Assembly (NCBI RefSeq): GCF_009689005.1
Contig: NZ_AP021879.1
Span: 3,162,001 to 3,226,000 of the forward strand
Source: Desulfosarcina ovata subsp. ovata
GTDB lineage: Bacteria; Desulfobacterota; Desulfobacteria; Desulfobacterales; Desulfosarcinaceae
Reading direction: 5' to 3'
Length of the DNA: 64,000 nucleotides
Part shown: one piece after another, positions 44,201 to 52,332 of the stretch
How the letters are laid out: each line of letters starts with the position of its first letter
Position numbering within the stretch: the first letter of the stretch is position 1
The notes under the pieces: model-generated
The model's input: the letters and a program-made list of their open reading frames with translations, nothing else
Database searches by the model: none
Told to the model about the DNA's origin: nothing
Position numbers and translations under genes: made by a program

Positions 44201-45030
44201 TTCTTCTCGCCCGTGTACACGCCCATGGGCACCACATTCCAGTTGGCGGCCAAACGGTCCATGATCTGTGAAACGATGCCGAAACTATGGTAGGGATAAT
44301 TTCTCAGGGAATAGAGCAGGCCCACGGTCGGCCGACCGTCGTCCCAGGCGACGTCTTGCCTGAAGGCATCAAAGCGCTTGTAACCGGTCTGGGTCCGGGG
44401 ATCGAACAGCACCAGGTCCGAATAATCAACAATGGGCCCGGGTGCCGGCAAATCCTTCATCCCGCAATACCGCTTCAAGACCAGCAGAATCATGTTGCGG
44501 ATGTTCTCGAACCCGGCAAAGGTCCAGGCCTTTTGCAGCAGCAACCAGTCGTGCATGCCCCTGGCGGATCGGCTGACCTTGCCCGCGACCGCGGCCATTT
44601 TCATCATCCGGTCCGGATCCATGTTACGCATGCCGGACGCGGCTTTATTTTTGCCCGCACCCATTTTTTTTGAGAATTTGTCAAAGGCGAAGGCACCCAG
44701 CCGGGTTCGGCGCCTCAGGTATTCCGTACCGCTGCCAATGACCGCCAGGTCCTTGTGGTACTCGCGGACGGCCCCTTCAATGACGTTCACGGTCGCTGAA
44801 TCCGCTCCCATGAGATCCAGGAACACGAAATCCGATGCCAGGATACTCTCCCGAATTGGCCCGTGTTTGGTCGAATGGTCCCTGGCCTCGCCGATGTAAA
44901 AGCTGGCGATCGTAATCTCGTCCTTGAGCGCCCTCTTTATTTCAGGAGATTTGCGGAAGTAAACGACCACCTCGTCCACATACTTCAGCCCGGCACTTGA
45001 GATGCAAACAAACGTCAAACGGCAAGACAT
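41260..45030 (-). CDS. CobN/BchH-family chelatase large subunit, second paralogue
   Basis: 1256 residues; start ATG 45030 overlaps the upstream ATPase gene by 16 nt. Landmarks of the superfamily: [155 protein letters not shown]. The N-terminal ~170 residues ([18 protein letters not shown]..., [10 protein letters not shown]) resemble the DUF3479-type domain of magnesium chelatase BchH more than CobN. It diverges strongly from the CobN of module A. In a B12-regulated transporter operon a cobalt or corrinoid-like substrate is more likely than magnesium protoporphyrin. Confidence 0.88.
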   Translation of the reverse strand: [1256 protein letters not shown]

Positions 45031-45818
45031 ATCGGCTCCCTACTGAGAAAATGTTTACCCACGGCGCTGCATACAAAGCGATGCGTATAGGCGTGTTGCG
45101 GGTTTGTGAGAATTTCCCGTGGCAAGCCCAGCTCCACGATGCGCCCTTGGTACATGACCGCGATCCGGTCCGCAATGGCCGCGGTCAGGGGCAGGTCGTG
45201 GGAAATGAATATCATCGCAAACCCGTATTCCTGTTTCAGGGTCATCAGCAGGCGGATGATTCTGGCCTGCACCGAGGTGTCCAGGCAGGAGGTCGGTTCG
45301 TCGGCAATGATCAGTTGCGGCCTGAGGGAAATCACACGGGCGATCAGGATGCGCTGCAACTGCCCGCCGGAAAGCTGGGCCGGCCGGCGGTGCAGCAGCT
45401 CCCTGCCCAGCCCCACATCGTTCAGCCGGCGGACGATATCCGTTTCACTGACCGACTGGTAGGTCTTTTTGCCAAGCGTCCGAAACACCTCCCGCATGCT
45501 CTCCATGACACTCATGTCCGGATGAAGGGCGTCGCTGAAATTCTGGGTGATCATCTGCACCTTTTTTCTGAATTCTCTTTCAGGCATCCGCCGTTTGCCG
45601 AAAATATCGTTTCCAGAAAGCATCACCTGTCCGCTGTCCGGGGCCGTCGCCCGCAGCAGGATCGATGCCAGGGTTGTTTTGCCGGATCCGCTCTCTCCCA
45701 CGATCCCGAGGGTCTCGCCCCGCCTCAGGTTAAAGGAGACATCATCGAGGGCCGTAATTTTACACCTTGAAAACAGGCTGCCGTCGAAGGCCTTGAATAG
45801 ATTATTGACTGCCAGCAT
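45015..45818 (-). CDS. ABC transporter ATP-binding protein, OppF/DppF/NikE type
   Basis: 267 residues from ATG 45818 (MLAVNNLFKAFDG); the frame is open upstream only across the end of the previous gene. Walker A GESGSGKTTLAS, signature LSGGQLQRILIA, Walker B LIIADEPTSCLDT, switch IFISHDLPL, and the C-terminal YQGRIVELGL..HAYTHRFVCS of the peptide/nickel importer family. One of two ATPases of the importer; overlaps the preceding ATPase gene by 17 nt and the following chelatase by 16 nt. Confidence 0.92.
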   Translation of the reverse strand: MLAVNNLFKAFDGSLFSRCKITALDDVSFNLRRGETLGIVGESGSGKTTLASILLRATAPDSGQVMLSGNDIFGKRRMPEREFRKKVQMITQNFSDALHPDMSVMESMREVFRTLGKKTYQSVSETDIVRRLNDVGLGRELLHRRPAQLSGGQLQRILIARVISLRPQLIIADEPTSCLDTSVQARIIRLLMTLKQEYGFAMIFISHDLPLTAAIADRIAVMYQGRIVELGLPREILTNPQHAYTHRFVCSAVGKHFLSREPICLAV

Positions 45819-46764
45819 GGGTACACCATACCGTGTGGTTAGCGTCAATTTTTCTGGCCGCATAGGGATGGGGGGCATCATCTTTTCCTCGTTGGCATCG
45901 CGGTTGAAAGGGGCACCCGTCGTGGGGTTCACCTTGAGTCGCTTCAATATTTTCGTCAAGATCGGGGGCAAGCCCGTTTTCGGGCATGGCGTGAATCAGC
46001 ATGGCGGTATAAGGATGGGCACTTTGCTCGAGCACCTGCCGGCTACCGCCCTTTTCCAGAAAACGTCCATGGTAGAGAATGCCGACATGATCCGCCAACC
46101 GGTGGGCAACCGTCAGGTCATGGGTCACCAGCACCATGGACACACGTCGGGAGGCCTTGATTTCCAACAGGGTTTCCAGCAGGGTTTCCTTGAGTACCGG
46201 ATCCAGCGCCTTGGTGGGTTCATCGGCAACGACCAGCACGGGATCGCAGCAATAGGCCAGGGCAATGAGCACCCGCTGTTGCATTCCCCCCGACAGCTGA
46301 TACGGGTAGGCCCGGTAGACTCTGCCGGCCTCCTTTAAGCCGAATGTCTCCAATAGATGGATCGAGCGGTCCCGGAGCGTCTTTTTTTTCATCTTCGGGA
46401 AATGGGCCCTTAGCGTTTCCGACAAATGCTCGCCGATGCTCATCAAAGGATTCAAGGCTGTCGTATGCTGGGGCAGCACGGCGATCTCCCGGGCATAGAG
46501 GCGTCGCAGCGCCGATTTCCCGAGATCGAGTATCGGCTGGTTGTCGAACCAGATCTCCCCGGCTACCGATGCACTCGGCTCCAGCCGGTTGACGATGGAG
46601 CGGCAGACGACCGATTTTCCCGCCCCGCTTTCCCCGGCAATGGCGAACACCTCCCCTTTGCCCACCTGAAAGGAGACACCCGCCAGCGCCCGTACGCACC
46701 CTTCGGAGGTGGTAAAGCTCACCTGCAGTTGCCTGACATCCAGAACGACCGGATCTTTTCTCAT
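45802..46764 (-). CDS. ABC transporter ATP-binding protein, OppD/DppD/NikD type
   Basis: 320 residues from ATG 46764, overlapping the permease stop by 4 nt. Walker A GESGAGKSVVCR, signature LSGGMQQRVLIAL, Walker B LVVADEPTKALDP, switch MVLVTHDLTV; the C terminus holds the Cys motif typical of OppD-type ATPases (HDGCPFQPRCQRG...VWCTHAG), which in homologues binds an Fe-S cluster. Partner of the next ATPase. Confidence 0.92.
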   Translation of the reverse strand: MRKDPVVLDVRQLQVSFTTSEGCVRALAGVSFQVGKGEVFAIAGESGAGKSVVCRSIVNRLEPSASVAGEIWFDNQPILDLGKSALRRLYAREIAVLPQHTTALNPLMSIGEHLSETLRAHFPKMKKKTLRDRSIHLLETFGLKEAGRVYRAYPYQLSGGMQQRVLIALAYCCDPVLVVADEPTKALDPVLKETLLETLLEIKASRRVSMVLVTHDLTVAHRLADHVGILYHGRFLEKGGSRQVLEQSAHPYTAMLIHAMPENGLAPDLDENIEATQGEPHDGCPFQPRCQRGKDDAPHPYAARKIDANHTVWCTHAGSQ

Positions 46765-47549
46765 GCGCTGTCCTTCTTGAGTGCCTCTCCCAAAAGATTG
46801 AAAGAGAGCACGGTCAGACAAATCAAAATGCCGGGGAAAATCGCCAGGTGGGCGGCGCTTCGGATATAGGTCGTGCCATTGGTCATCATGGCCCCCCAGT
46901 CCGGCGTCGGCTCCGTGATGCCCAGTCCCAGAAAACTCAAGGAAGAGGTCATCAGAATCATCATTCCCATCCCCAGGGTGCCCAGCACGAGCAACGGCCG
47001 TGCAATGGCCGGAAGAATGTACCGGCGCAGGATATATACGCTGCCTAGCCCGGTCAGCCGGGCCGTAACGACATGGTTTGCATTTTTAACGTTTAGTACC
47101 AGGGAACGGGTCAGGCGGGCATAGCGGGTCCACCCGGTAAGGGCGAAAACAAAGATCATGTTCCCGATACCGGCCCCCATGGTACCGATCAGCACCATGG
47201 CCACGATAAACGACGGCAGCGCCATGATGGTGTCCGTCACGCGCATGAGAATTTCATCCACCAGACCGCCGAAATAGCCGGCAACCATCCCGATGCATGC
47301 GCCGATGAGAAGACAGATGGCCAGAATCGATGCCGCCAGTCCCAGCGACACCCGCACGCTGCAGATCAGGCGGCTGAACATGCAGCGTCCCAGCTCGTCG
47401 GTGCCAAATAGAAAAGTGCTGGACGGCGGCAACAATCGCTGATCGATGTGGGGCTGATACGGATCGTTGGGCGACAGGTGCTGACCACCGAGGGCCAGCA
47501 CGATCAGCAAAAGGATAAACAGAACATAAGGTTTTTTTAGCAGGCTCAT
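46761..47549 (-). CDS. ABC transporter permease, OppC/DppC/NikC type
   Basis: 262 residues from ATG 47549 (MSLLKKPYVLFILLLIVLALG), overlapping the previous permease by 4 nt. FLFGTDELGRCMFSRLI and the EAA-loop ARLTGLGSVYILRRYILPAIARPLLV are hallmarks of the family; LGLGITEPTPDWGAMM closes the pattern. Five to six TM helices. Forms the inner-membrane channel with the OppB-type permease. Confidence 0.93.
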   Translation of the reverse strand: MSLLKKPYVLFILLLIVLALGGQHLSPNDPYQPHIDQRLLPPSSTFLFGTDELGRCMFSRLICSVRVSLGLAASILAICLLIGACIGMVAGYFGGLVDEILMRVTDTIMALPSFIVAMVLIGTMGAGIGNMIFVFALTGWTRYARLTRSLVLNVKNANHVVTARLTGLGSVYILRRYILPAIARPLLVLGTLGMGMMILMTSSLSFLGLGITEPTPDWGAMMTNGTTYIRSAAHLAIFPGILICLTVLSFNLLGEALKKDSA

Positions 47550-48499
47550 ACCCCCACCCGGCTTCCGGTAACCTGCACCCGTTGATCCATTAGAATGTAG
47601 AACAGGTCGACAATGAAGTTCATGCCCACGATCAGCACGCCCATAAACAGCACCAGCCCCTGAATCATGGTAAAATCCCGCCCCAATACCGCATCGGTCA
47701 TACACTTACCGATACCCGGCCAGGCGAAAATGCTCTCCACGATCACCGATCCTTCCAGCGCCATTAAAAACTGAAGCGAAAGATGGGTAACAATGGGAAT
47801 CAGGGCGTTTTTCAGAATATGGACAAAGAAAATTCGATGGCGGGGCACCCCCCTCAGCTCGGCATAGGCCACATAATCCGCCGACATCAGGTCAACGGTG
47901 GTCGAGGTGACCAGGCGGGTGGTATACCCGACTCTGGAGCTCACCAGGACTGCCAGGGGAAGCACGAAATGGGCGACGGACCCGTATCCATATGACGGAA
48001 GCAGGGTCCATTTGACTGTCAGGCCGTAGATCAGAACGATGGCCAGATAATAGTCCGGGACCGAGACCGTAATTGAGGCCGTCCACTGGGTCATCCGGTC
48101 GACGAAACTGCCCTGGTGAACCCCGGCGTATATTCCCAAGGGAATGGCCAACGCCGATGTGAAAAGGATGGAAAGCACCGCCAGTTGCAGAGTGTAGGGA
48201 AACCGCTGCATGATTTCATCCCAAACCGGTGCGTCACTTCTCAGGGATCGTCCCAGATCGCCGCTCAGCACCCGGCGCACCCAGTTAAAATACTGAACGG
48301 GAAGCGGATCGCACAGGCCGTGTTCGGCGGCCAACCGGTCGATCACCGTGTTTGAAATCAGGGTTGATCCGTATTTGTCCAGGGCGATAATGGTTGCCGG
48401 GTCCCCGTCGGTAAAGCGCATGAGACAAAAGGTGAGCGTTACCACCCCAACCAGAACCAGCACGGCATTGGCGAATCGTTTGAGGAAAAAGCCGGCCAT
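47546..48499 (-). CDS. ABC transporter permease, OppB/DppB/NikB type
   Basis: 317 residues from ATG 48499, 3 nt after the binding-protein stop codon. GDPATIIALDKYG and DLGRSLRSDAPVWDEI match the N-terminal family region; the EAA loop is AELRGVPRHRIFFVHILKNALIPIVTHL; VESIFAWPGIGKCMTDAVLGRDFTMIQG is the conserved C-terminal box. Six TM helices. Confidence 0.93.
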   Translation of the reverse strand: MAGFFLKRFANAVLVLVGVVTLTFCLMRFTDGDPATIIALDKYGSTLISNTVIDRLAAEHGLCDPLPVQYFNWVRRVLSGDLGRSLRSDAPVWDEIMQRFPYTLQLAVLSILFTSALAIPLGIYAGVHQGSFVDRMTQWTASITVSVPDYYLAIVLIYGLTVKWTLLPSYGYGSVAHFVLPLAVLVSSRVGYTTRLVTSTTVDLMSADYVAYAELRGVPRHRIFFVHILKNALIPIVTHLSLQFLMALEGSVIVESIFAWPGIGKCMTDAVLGRDFTMIQGLVLFMGVLIVGMNFIVDLFYILMDQRVQVTGSRVGV

Positions 48500-48502
48500 G
48501 GA

Positions 48503-50167
48503 TCAGATCTTCTTCATGTTCCAGAGATTTTGATCCGCCCCCACCCACTCTTCGGGCGGAAACACGAACTCACCGAGATCCTTACGATACGCAGCCACTT
48601 TTTGCTCGTTGACGGCAAAAAGAATGATCTGTTTGGCATGCACGCGTCGCTGGATTTCAAATGAACAGGCTTTGTAAGTATTCCAATCGGTGCTCTGATT
48701 ATACTTCTGGATCGCGTCCTCCAGCGCCGGATCGTCGATATGAAGGGACCACCGTCCGCCCTTGTTCGAGAACTGCTGGCTGAGATTGAGGTAGAAAGAG
48801 GGAATGTTGCTGTGGGTGGCGATATCGAACTGCATCTGGGCCAGAATTTGAAAGGTACTGCCCGTTTCTTTCTGATCGATCGTCAGATCGATGCCGATGT
48901 CCCGGAAAAATTCCCGCATCAGCACGCTAACCGTGGGCACCTTTCCGGACAGGATGGACAGATGCAACTCCCGGCCGCCATATTCCCGAATCCCGTCACC
49001 GTTTGTATCGATGATGTTTTTGGCGTCCAGAATGGCTCGCGCCTTTTGCACGTCATAGTCGTACAGCTTCAAAGAGGGGTCGGTCAGGGGGGATGTGGGG
49101 CCCAAGGGGCCGGGACAGATCGTAACCGTATCGCCCAACAGTTTCTGAATCGCCTTGACATCAATGGCGTACTTCAAGGCACTTCTGATCTGGGGATCGT
49201 CAAAAGGCGGCCGGGTGTGGTTCACAATCATCAGGCGTGTGCCCCAGTTGTCGGCCATCGTTACCTTGATCTTCTCATTATTCTTCAACAACTTGATGTT
49301 CTCGGCACTGAGGGTGCTGTTGGGTGTTTCGCCGGTAAGGTCCACTTTTCCCGACTCCAGCGCGATCGCCCGCGCTGCGGCGTCCGGAACAACCTGCCAG
49401 TCAATCCGGCTGAATCGCGGCGTCCCCTGCCAGTAGACGTCGTTGCGCACCACACTGAAGCATCGATTTTTCAGATGCCGCTCCCCATCCCAGATATACG
49501 GCCCGGTCCCCACCGGCCAGGCAACGACATAACCAGGAGATGCCGACTTGTCGGTCGCAACGGACTTCTTCATCATGGCCATGGCCGGGCTGTTCTCAGA
49601 TCCGGCTTTCGGCCTGGGCATCTTCATCGCGGGGGATGGGCCTGTTGATGGGCCGGCCTTTATGCTGGCCGGCGCAACGATGGCGTTGGTTGAACTGGCC
49701 AGCAAGGTAAACAAGGTGGGGTGGGGCCGTTTGAGGACCAGTTCGACCGTGTGCGCGTCAATGACGTTCACGCTTTGTAAAACGCGTACGACGTTCGACC
49801 AGTTCCCGCTTTTGAGTTTCTCTACATTTGCCCTGACCGCCGCGGCATCGAAGGGGGTGCCGTCGTGAAAGGAGACCCCTTTTCTCAAGTAAAACACATA
49901 GCTCTTTCCGTCTTCCGAGACCGTCCACGACTCGGCCAGGCAGGGTACCGGGTTGCACGCGGCATCCAGGTTCACCAGTGTTTCATAGATAAGCGCCGCC
50001 GGTTCCCACATGCCGTAGGGGGAATAATCGCCGGTGCGGGTAGCATCCCGACCCGTTGCGATCGTTAGAACATCGCGATCCGTTTCTTCCGTTTGTTTTT
50101 TTTGGGTGGCCAAAATAAAAAAGAACACCGATAGAACGATAACGGTAATAACGGTTATTTTTTTCAT
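48503..50167 (-). CDS. Periplasmic solute-binding protein of the Opp/Nik family (SBP_bac_5)
   Basis: 554 residues from ATG 50167 (GGAGATAAGC upstream). N-terminal hydrophobic export segment (ITVITVIVLSVFFFILA) without a lipobox Cys. LIYETLVNLDAACNPVPCLAESWTVSEDGKSYVFYLRKGVSFHDGTPFDAAAV is the family signature; ALKYAIDVKAIQKLLG and ARAILDAKNIIDTNGDGIREYGG follow. Residues ~168-212 are an unusual Met/Pro/Lys/Ser-rich low-complexity insert (PAMKMPRPK, SPAMAMMKK). NikA-like proteins of this family bind nickel or cobalt chelates; riboswitch control suggests cobalt, a cobaltophore or a corrinoid. Confidence 0.9.
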   Translation of the reverse strand: MKKITVITVIVLSVFFFILATQKKQTEETDRDVLTIATGRDATRTGDYSPYGMWEPAALIYETLVNLDAACNPVPCLAESWTVSEDGKSYVFYLRKGVSFHDGTPFDAAAVRANVEKLKSGNWSNVVRVLQSVNVIDAHTVELVLKRPHPTLFTLLASSTNAIVAPASIKAGPSTGPSPAMKMPRPKAGSENSPAMAMMKKSVATDKSASPGYVVAWPVGTGPYIWDGERHLKNRCFSVVRNDVYWQGTPRFSRIDWQVVPDAAARAIALESGKVDLTGETPNSTLSAENIKLLKNNEKIKVTMADNWGTRLMIVNHTRPPFDDPQIRSALKYAIDVKAIQKLLGDTVTICPGPLGPTSPLTDPSLKLYDYDVQKARAILDAKNIIDTNGDGIREYGGRELHLSILSGKVPTVSVLMREFFRDIGIDLTIDQKETGSTFQILAQMQFDIATHSNIPSFYLNLSQQFSNKGGRWSLHIDDPALEDAIQKYNQSTDWNTYKACSFEIQRRVHAKQIILFAVNEQKVAAYRKDLGEFVFPPEEWVGADQNLWNMKKI

Positions 50168-50209
50168 GCTTATCTCCTTCAGTAACTTATCCACTTGTAA
50201 CCGCCATGC

Positions 50210-50261
50210 AAAAAAGAAACGGGACCTTTCTATCTGGCATGTGATAGAAAAGCCCCGTTTT
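50210..50261 (-). terminator. Riboswitch-controlled terminator before the binding-protein gene
   Basis: On the minus strand AAACGGGGCTTTTCTATC pairs with GATAGAAAGGTCCCGTTT (small bulges) over a 6-nt loop, followed by CTTTTTTG. It lies between the aptamer and the start codon. Confidence 0.85.
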
Positions 50262-50309
50262 AGGCTTCTTAATTACTTTTCGCACTTACCCTATGCGAAA
50301 ACAGTTTTT

Positions 50310-50571
50310 TTGGCAGGTCTTCTGGCTCTCCCGCCTTTACAATAACCTTCCCACCCCCCGATCGAGAGCAGTGGCGTTTCACCGGTGACCAATATCGTGT
50401 CCAAAGAGCCGTTGAAGGCGACGGTGTGGATAGCCATCTTCTTCCTTCGCGGGCACAAATATGAGGCTGCCGGTATTGTAAAGGTTCCCTCGACAAAGGG
50501 GCCGGGATTACAGCGGCGGGTCCGCTTCCGATTCTCACGGAATTCCCTTTTAAGCGCCGTGGCGCACCTTA
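50310..50571 (-). ncRNA. Cobalamin riboswitch 4 (minus, Opp/Nik-type importer and second chelatase)
   Basis: On the minus strand: GGTGCGCC, GGGAATTCCGTGAGAATCGG, AAGCGGACCCGCCGCTGTAA, GCCACTGCTC, GGGAAGG and GAGAGCCAGAAGACCTGCC. The helix between CCTTTACAATA and TATTGTAAAGG encloses a long variable insert (~100 nt), which makes this copy the largest of the five. Confidence 0.95.
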
Positions 50572-50583
50572 TATGAGAAAGTC

Positions 50584-50611
50584 ATTATGTACAAATACTT
50601 CTAATTGTCAA
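50584..50611 (-). promoter_or_regulatory. Predicted promoter of the importer-chelatase operon
   Basis: On the minus strand TTGACA (50611-50606), a 16-bp spacer and CATAAT (50589-50584), 13 nt upstream of the riboswitch. This is the best sigma-70-type promoter among the riboswitch leaders. Confidence 0.65.
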
Positions 50612-50700
50612 GGGCCATTCCAATTTGTGTCAGGACAGTCGAATCAGAGTCCCTATTTTTAGTTGACAATTCAAAAGCAAATTTAAAAGGAGCACGCATC

Positions 50701-51273
50701 ATGCACATATCAGAGGGTGTTATTTCAGCACCGGTTCTCATCGGCAGCGGCGTCCTCACAGTGTCAGGCACTGCCATCGGATTAAAAAAAATGGACTATG
50801 AGCACGTTGCCCAGGCGGGGATTCTGTCGGCAACCTTTTTCTTGGCCTCCCTGATCCACGTTCCCATCGGCCCGTCCAGCGTCCATCTGTTGCTCAGCGG
50901 TATTGTGGGGCTGATGCTTGGATGGGGGGCCTTTGCAGCCATCCTCGTGGGGCTGGCCCTGCAAGCCATGCTTTTTCAGTTCGGGGGGATTACCGTTCTC
51001 GGAGTAAACACCCTGAATGTGGCCGGCCCGGCCGTGTTGTGCTAATACCTGTTCGGTCGGCTGGTGCAGAAGGACACCGGACTCGCCATTGTCGGGGCCT
51101 TTGCCTGCGGGGCACTTTCGGTGCTTCTGACGTCACTTATGGTCGCACTTTCCCTGCTTTTTACGGAAGAGAGCTTTTTTGAAGTCGCCGCCCTGGTGGT
51201 GACCGCCCACCTTCCCGTAATGATCATCGAGGGCATTATCACTGCATTCTGTATTGGATTTCTCAAAAAGGTC
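50701..51273 (+). pseudogene. cbiM: Second cbiM copy, interrupted
   Basis: Starts at ATG 50701 (AAGGAG upstream) and follows cbiM of module B at ~97% identity, but TAC (Tyr) has become TAA at 51043-51045, ending the frame after 114 codons. The rest of cbiM continues in the same frame to about 51273, where a ~400-bp deletion fuses it to cbiL sequence. It has no riboswitch of its own; TTGACA at 50663 may be a promoter remnant. Confidence 0.93.
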
Positions 51274-51583
51274 GTTATCCCCCTGGAGGAGGTGGCAGCC
51301 GCCTTCCCGGCAAAGGATACGCGACGCCCCGACGGCGTTACCGTCAACCGAAGCGGCTAAAACCGCACCTGCTGATTCGCAAATGGTTTCGGGTCTTAGC
51401 GCACAGGAAATTCAGGCGATCGTGGAAAAGTCCCTGGATAATAAGCTGCGTCGCATTATCCGCAAACTGTCGGTAAAAGAGAATACCGGGTCAAACGTTA
51501 AGGATATCGCCGGCGGCATTGGTTATATCTTCGTTCTGGTGGGCATTGGGACCTATTTCAATTATCGGCGAAAAAAAGCCTGA
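51274..51583 (+). pseudogene. cbiL: Second cbiL-like copy, 3' part only
   Basis: Sequence from IPLEEVAAAFPAKDT onward matches residues ~115-216 of the module B protein, including the TM helix. Signal peptide and beta domain are gone through the deletion, and a 2-nt loss near 51320 (GATACGCGACGCCCCG) shifts the frame relative to the fused cbiM part. No usable start codon. Confidence 0.88.
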
Positions 51584-51602
51584 ATCACGGGTAAAGACGC
51601 CG

Positions 51603-52169
51603 ATGTTGAGTGAATCCTTTGCTCAGGGAGTCTCTCTGCTCCACCGGCTCGATCCACGGTTGCGGATTGTTTTTGCTACGCTGTTTTCATTCCTTTTGGC
51701 GCTGTCCCTGAAGTTTCCCACCCTGGTCAGCGGACTGGCCATGTCCGTCATTCTGGTGTGGATATCCCGGCTTCCCCGGATGGAAGTCGCCAGGCGGCTG
51801 ACCGTTGTTAACATTTTCAACATCGTGCTTTTTCTGGTGCTGCCCATTACCTTCGAGGGAACCATCGCGTTTTTTCTGGGACCGGTGGCATGCACCCGGG
51901 AAGGTCTGCTCCTGGCGGCCCGCATCACCCTCAAATCCAATATAAATACCTATAAAACCTATGCCTATCTGTTCGGCATGCTGCTGGTCCGCGCCCTGGC
52001 AAGGGCGGATCGGGTCTACCAGTCCATGCTGTGCCGGGGATTCAAAGGGAAGTTCTATTGTATTCATCAATTCTCTTTTTCCCGGACGGACCGGATCGGG
52101 TCCGGTTGTCTCTTTTTAACCCTGATTTTGCTGGGAGGAATGGAATGGCTGGCGCCGACACTATTTTAA
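51603..52169 (+). pseudogene. cbiQ: Second cbiQ copy with a 66-codon internal deletion
   Basis: 188 residues against 254 in module B. The two are nearly identical on both sides of a clean in-frame deletion that removes SILMIFIALVATMS... to ...RIRGFVPKSN. The break is at the direct repeat AAATCCAAT, which in module B occurs at both ends of the missing segment (near 37259 and 37458), so slippage or short-repeat recombination explains it. The lost part holds one TM helix and a coupling helix, so the product should not function. Confidence 0.9.
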
Positions 52170-52189
52170 TTGACGTTGCAGGAACTTGA
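52145..52189 (+). pseudogene. Stub of the gene after the second cbiQ, probably cbiO
   Basis: ATG 52145, overlapping the cbiQ end in another frame with GGGAGG upstream, encodes MAGADTILIDVAGT and stops. It matches the stub MAGANNLLIDL at 37669 in position and sequence. Family assignment rests on operon convention only. Confidence 0.45.
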
Positions 52190-52248
52190 GTTTCAGGCAG
52201 TTGCGCGCAACTGCCGCTATGCGCTACGGTGGCCAGTGATAGACAAAC

Positions 52249-52308
52249 AAAACGGCTCGAAAGTATCGCGCGGGCACCCCTTCCCGCCAGACTATCGAGC
52301 CGTTTTTA
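52249..52308. terminator. Bidirectional terminator between the cbiQ copy and cbiK
   Basis: AAACGGCTCGA and TCGAGCCGTTTTT pair, with an inner GCGGG...CCCGC helix; T-runs lie on both sides (TTTTTATTT on plus; TTTTGTTTG on minus). It separates the convergent genes. Confidence 0.82.
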
Positions 52309-52332
52309 TTTCTGCAGAACAGGCGCTTGCGC

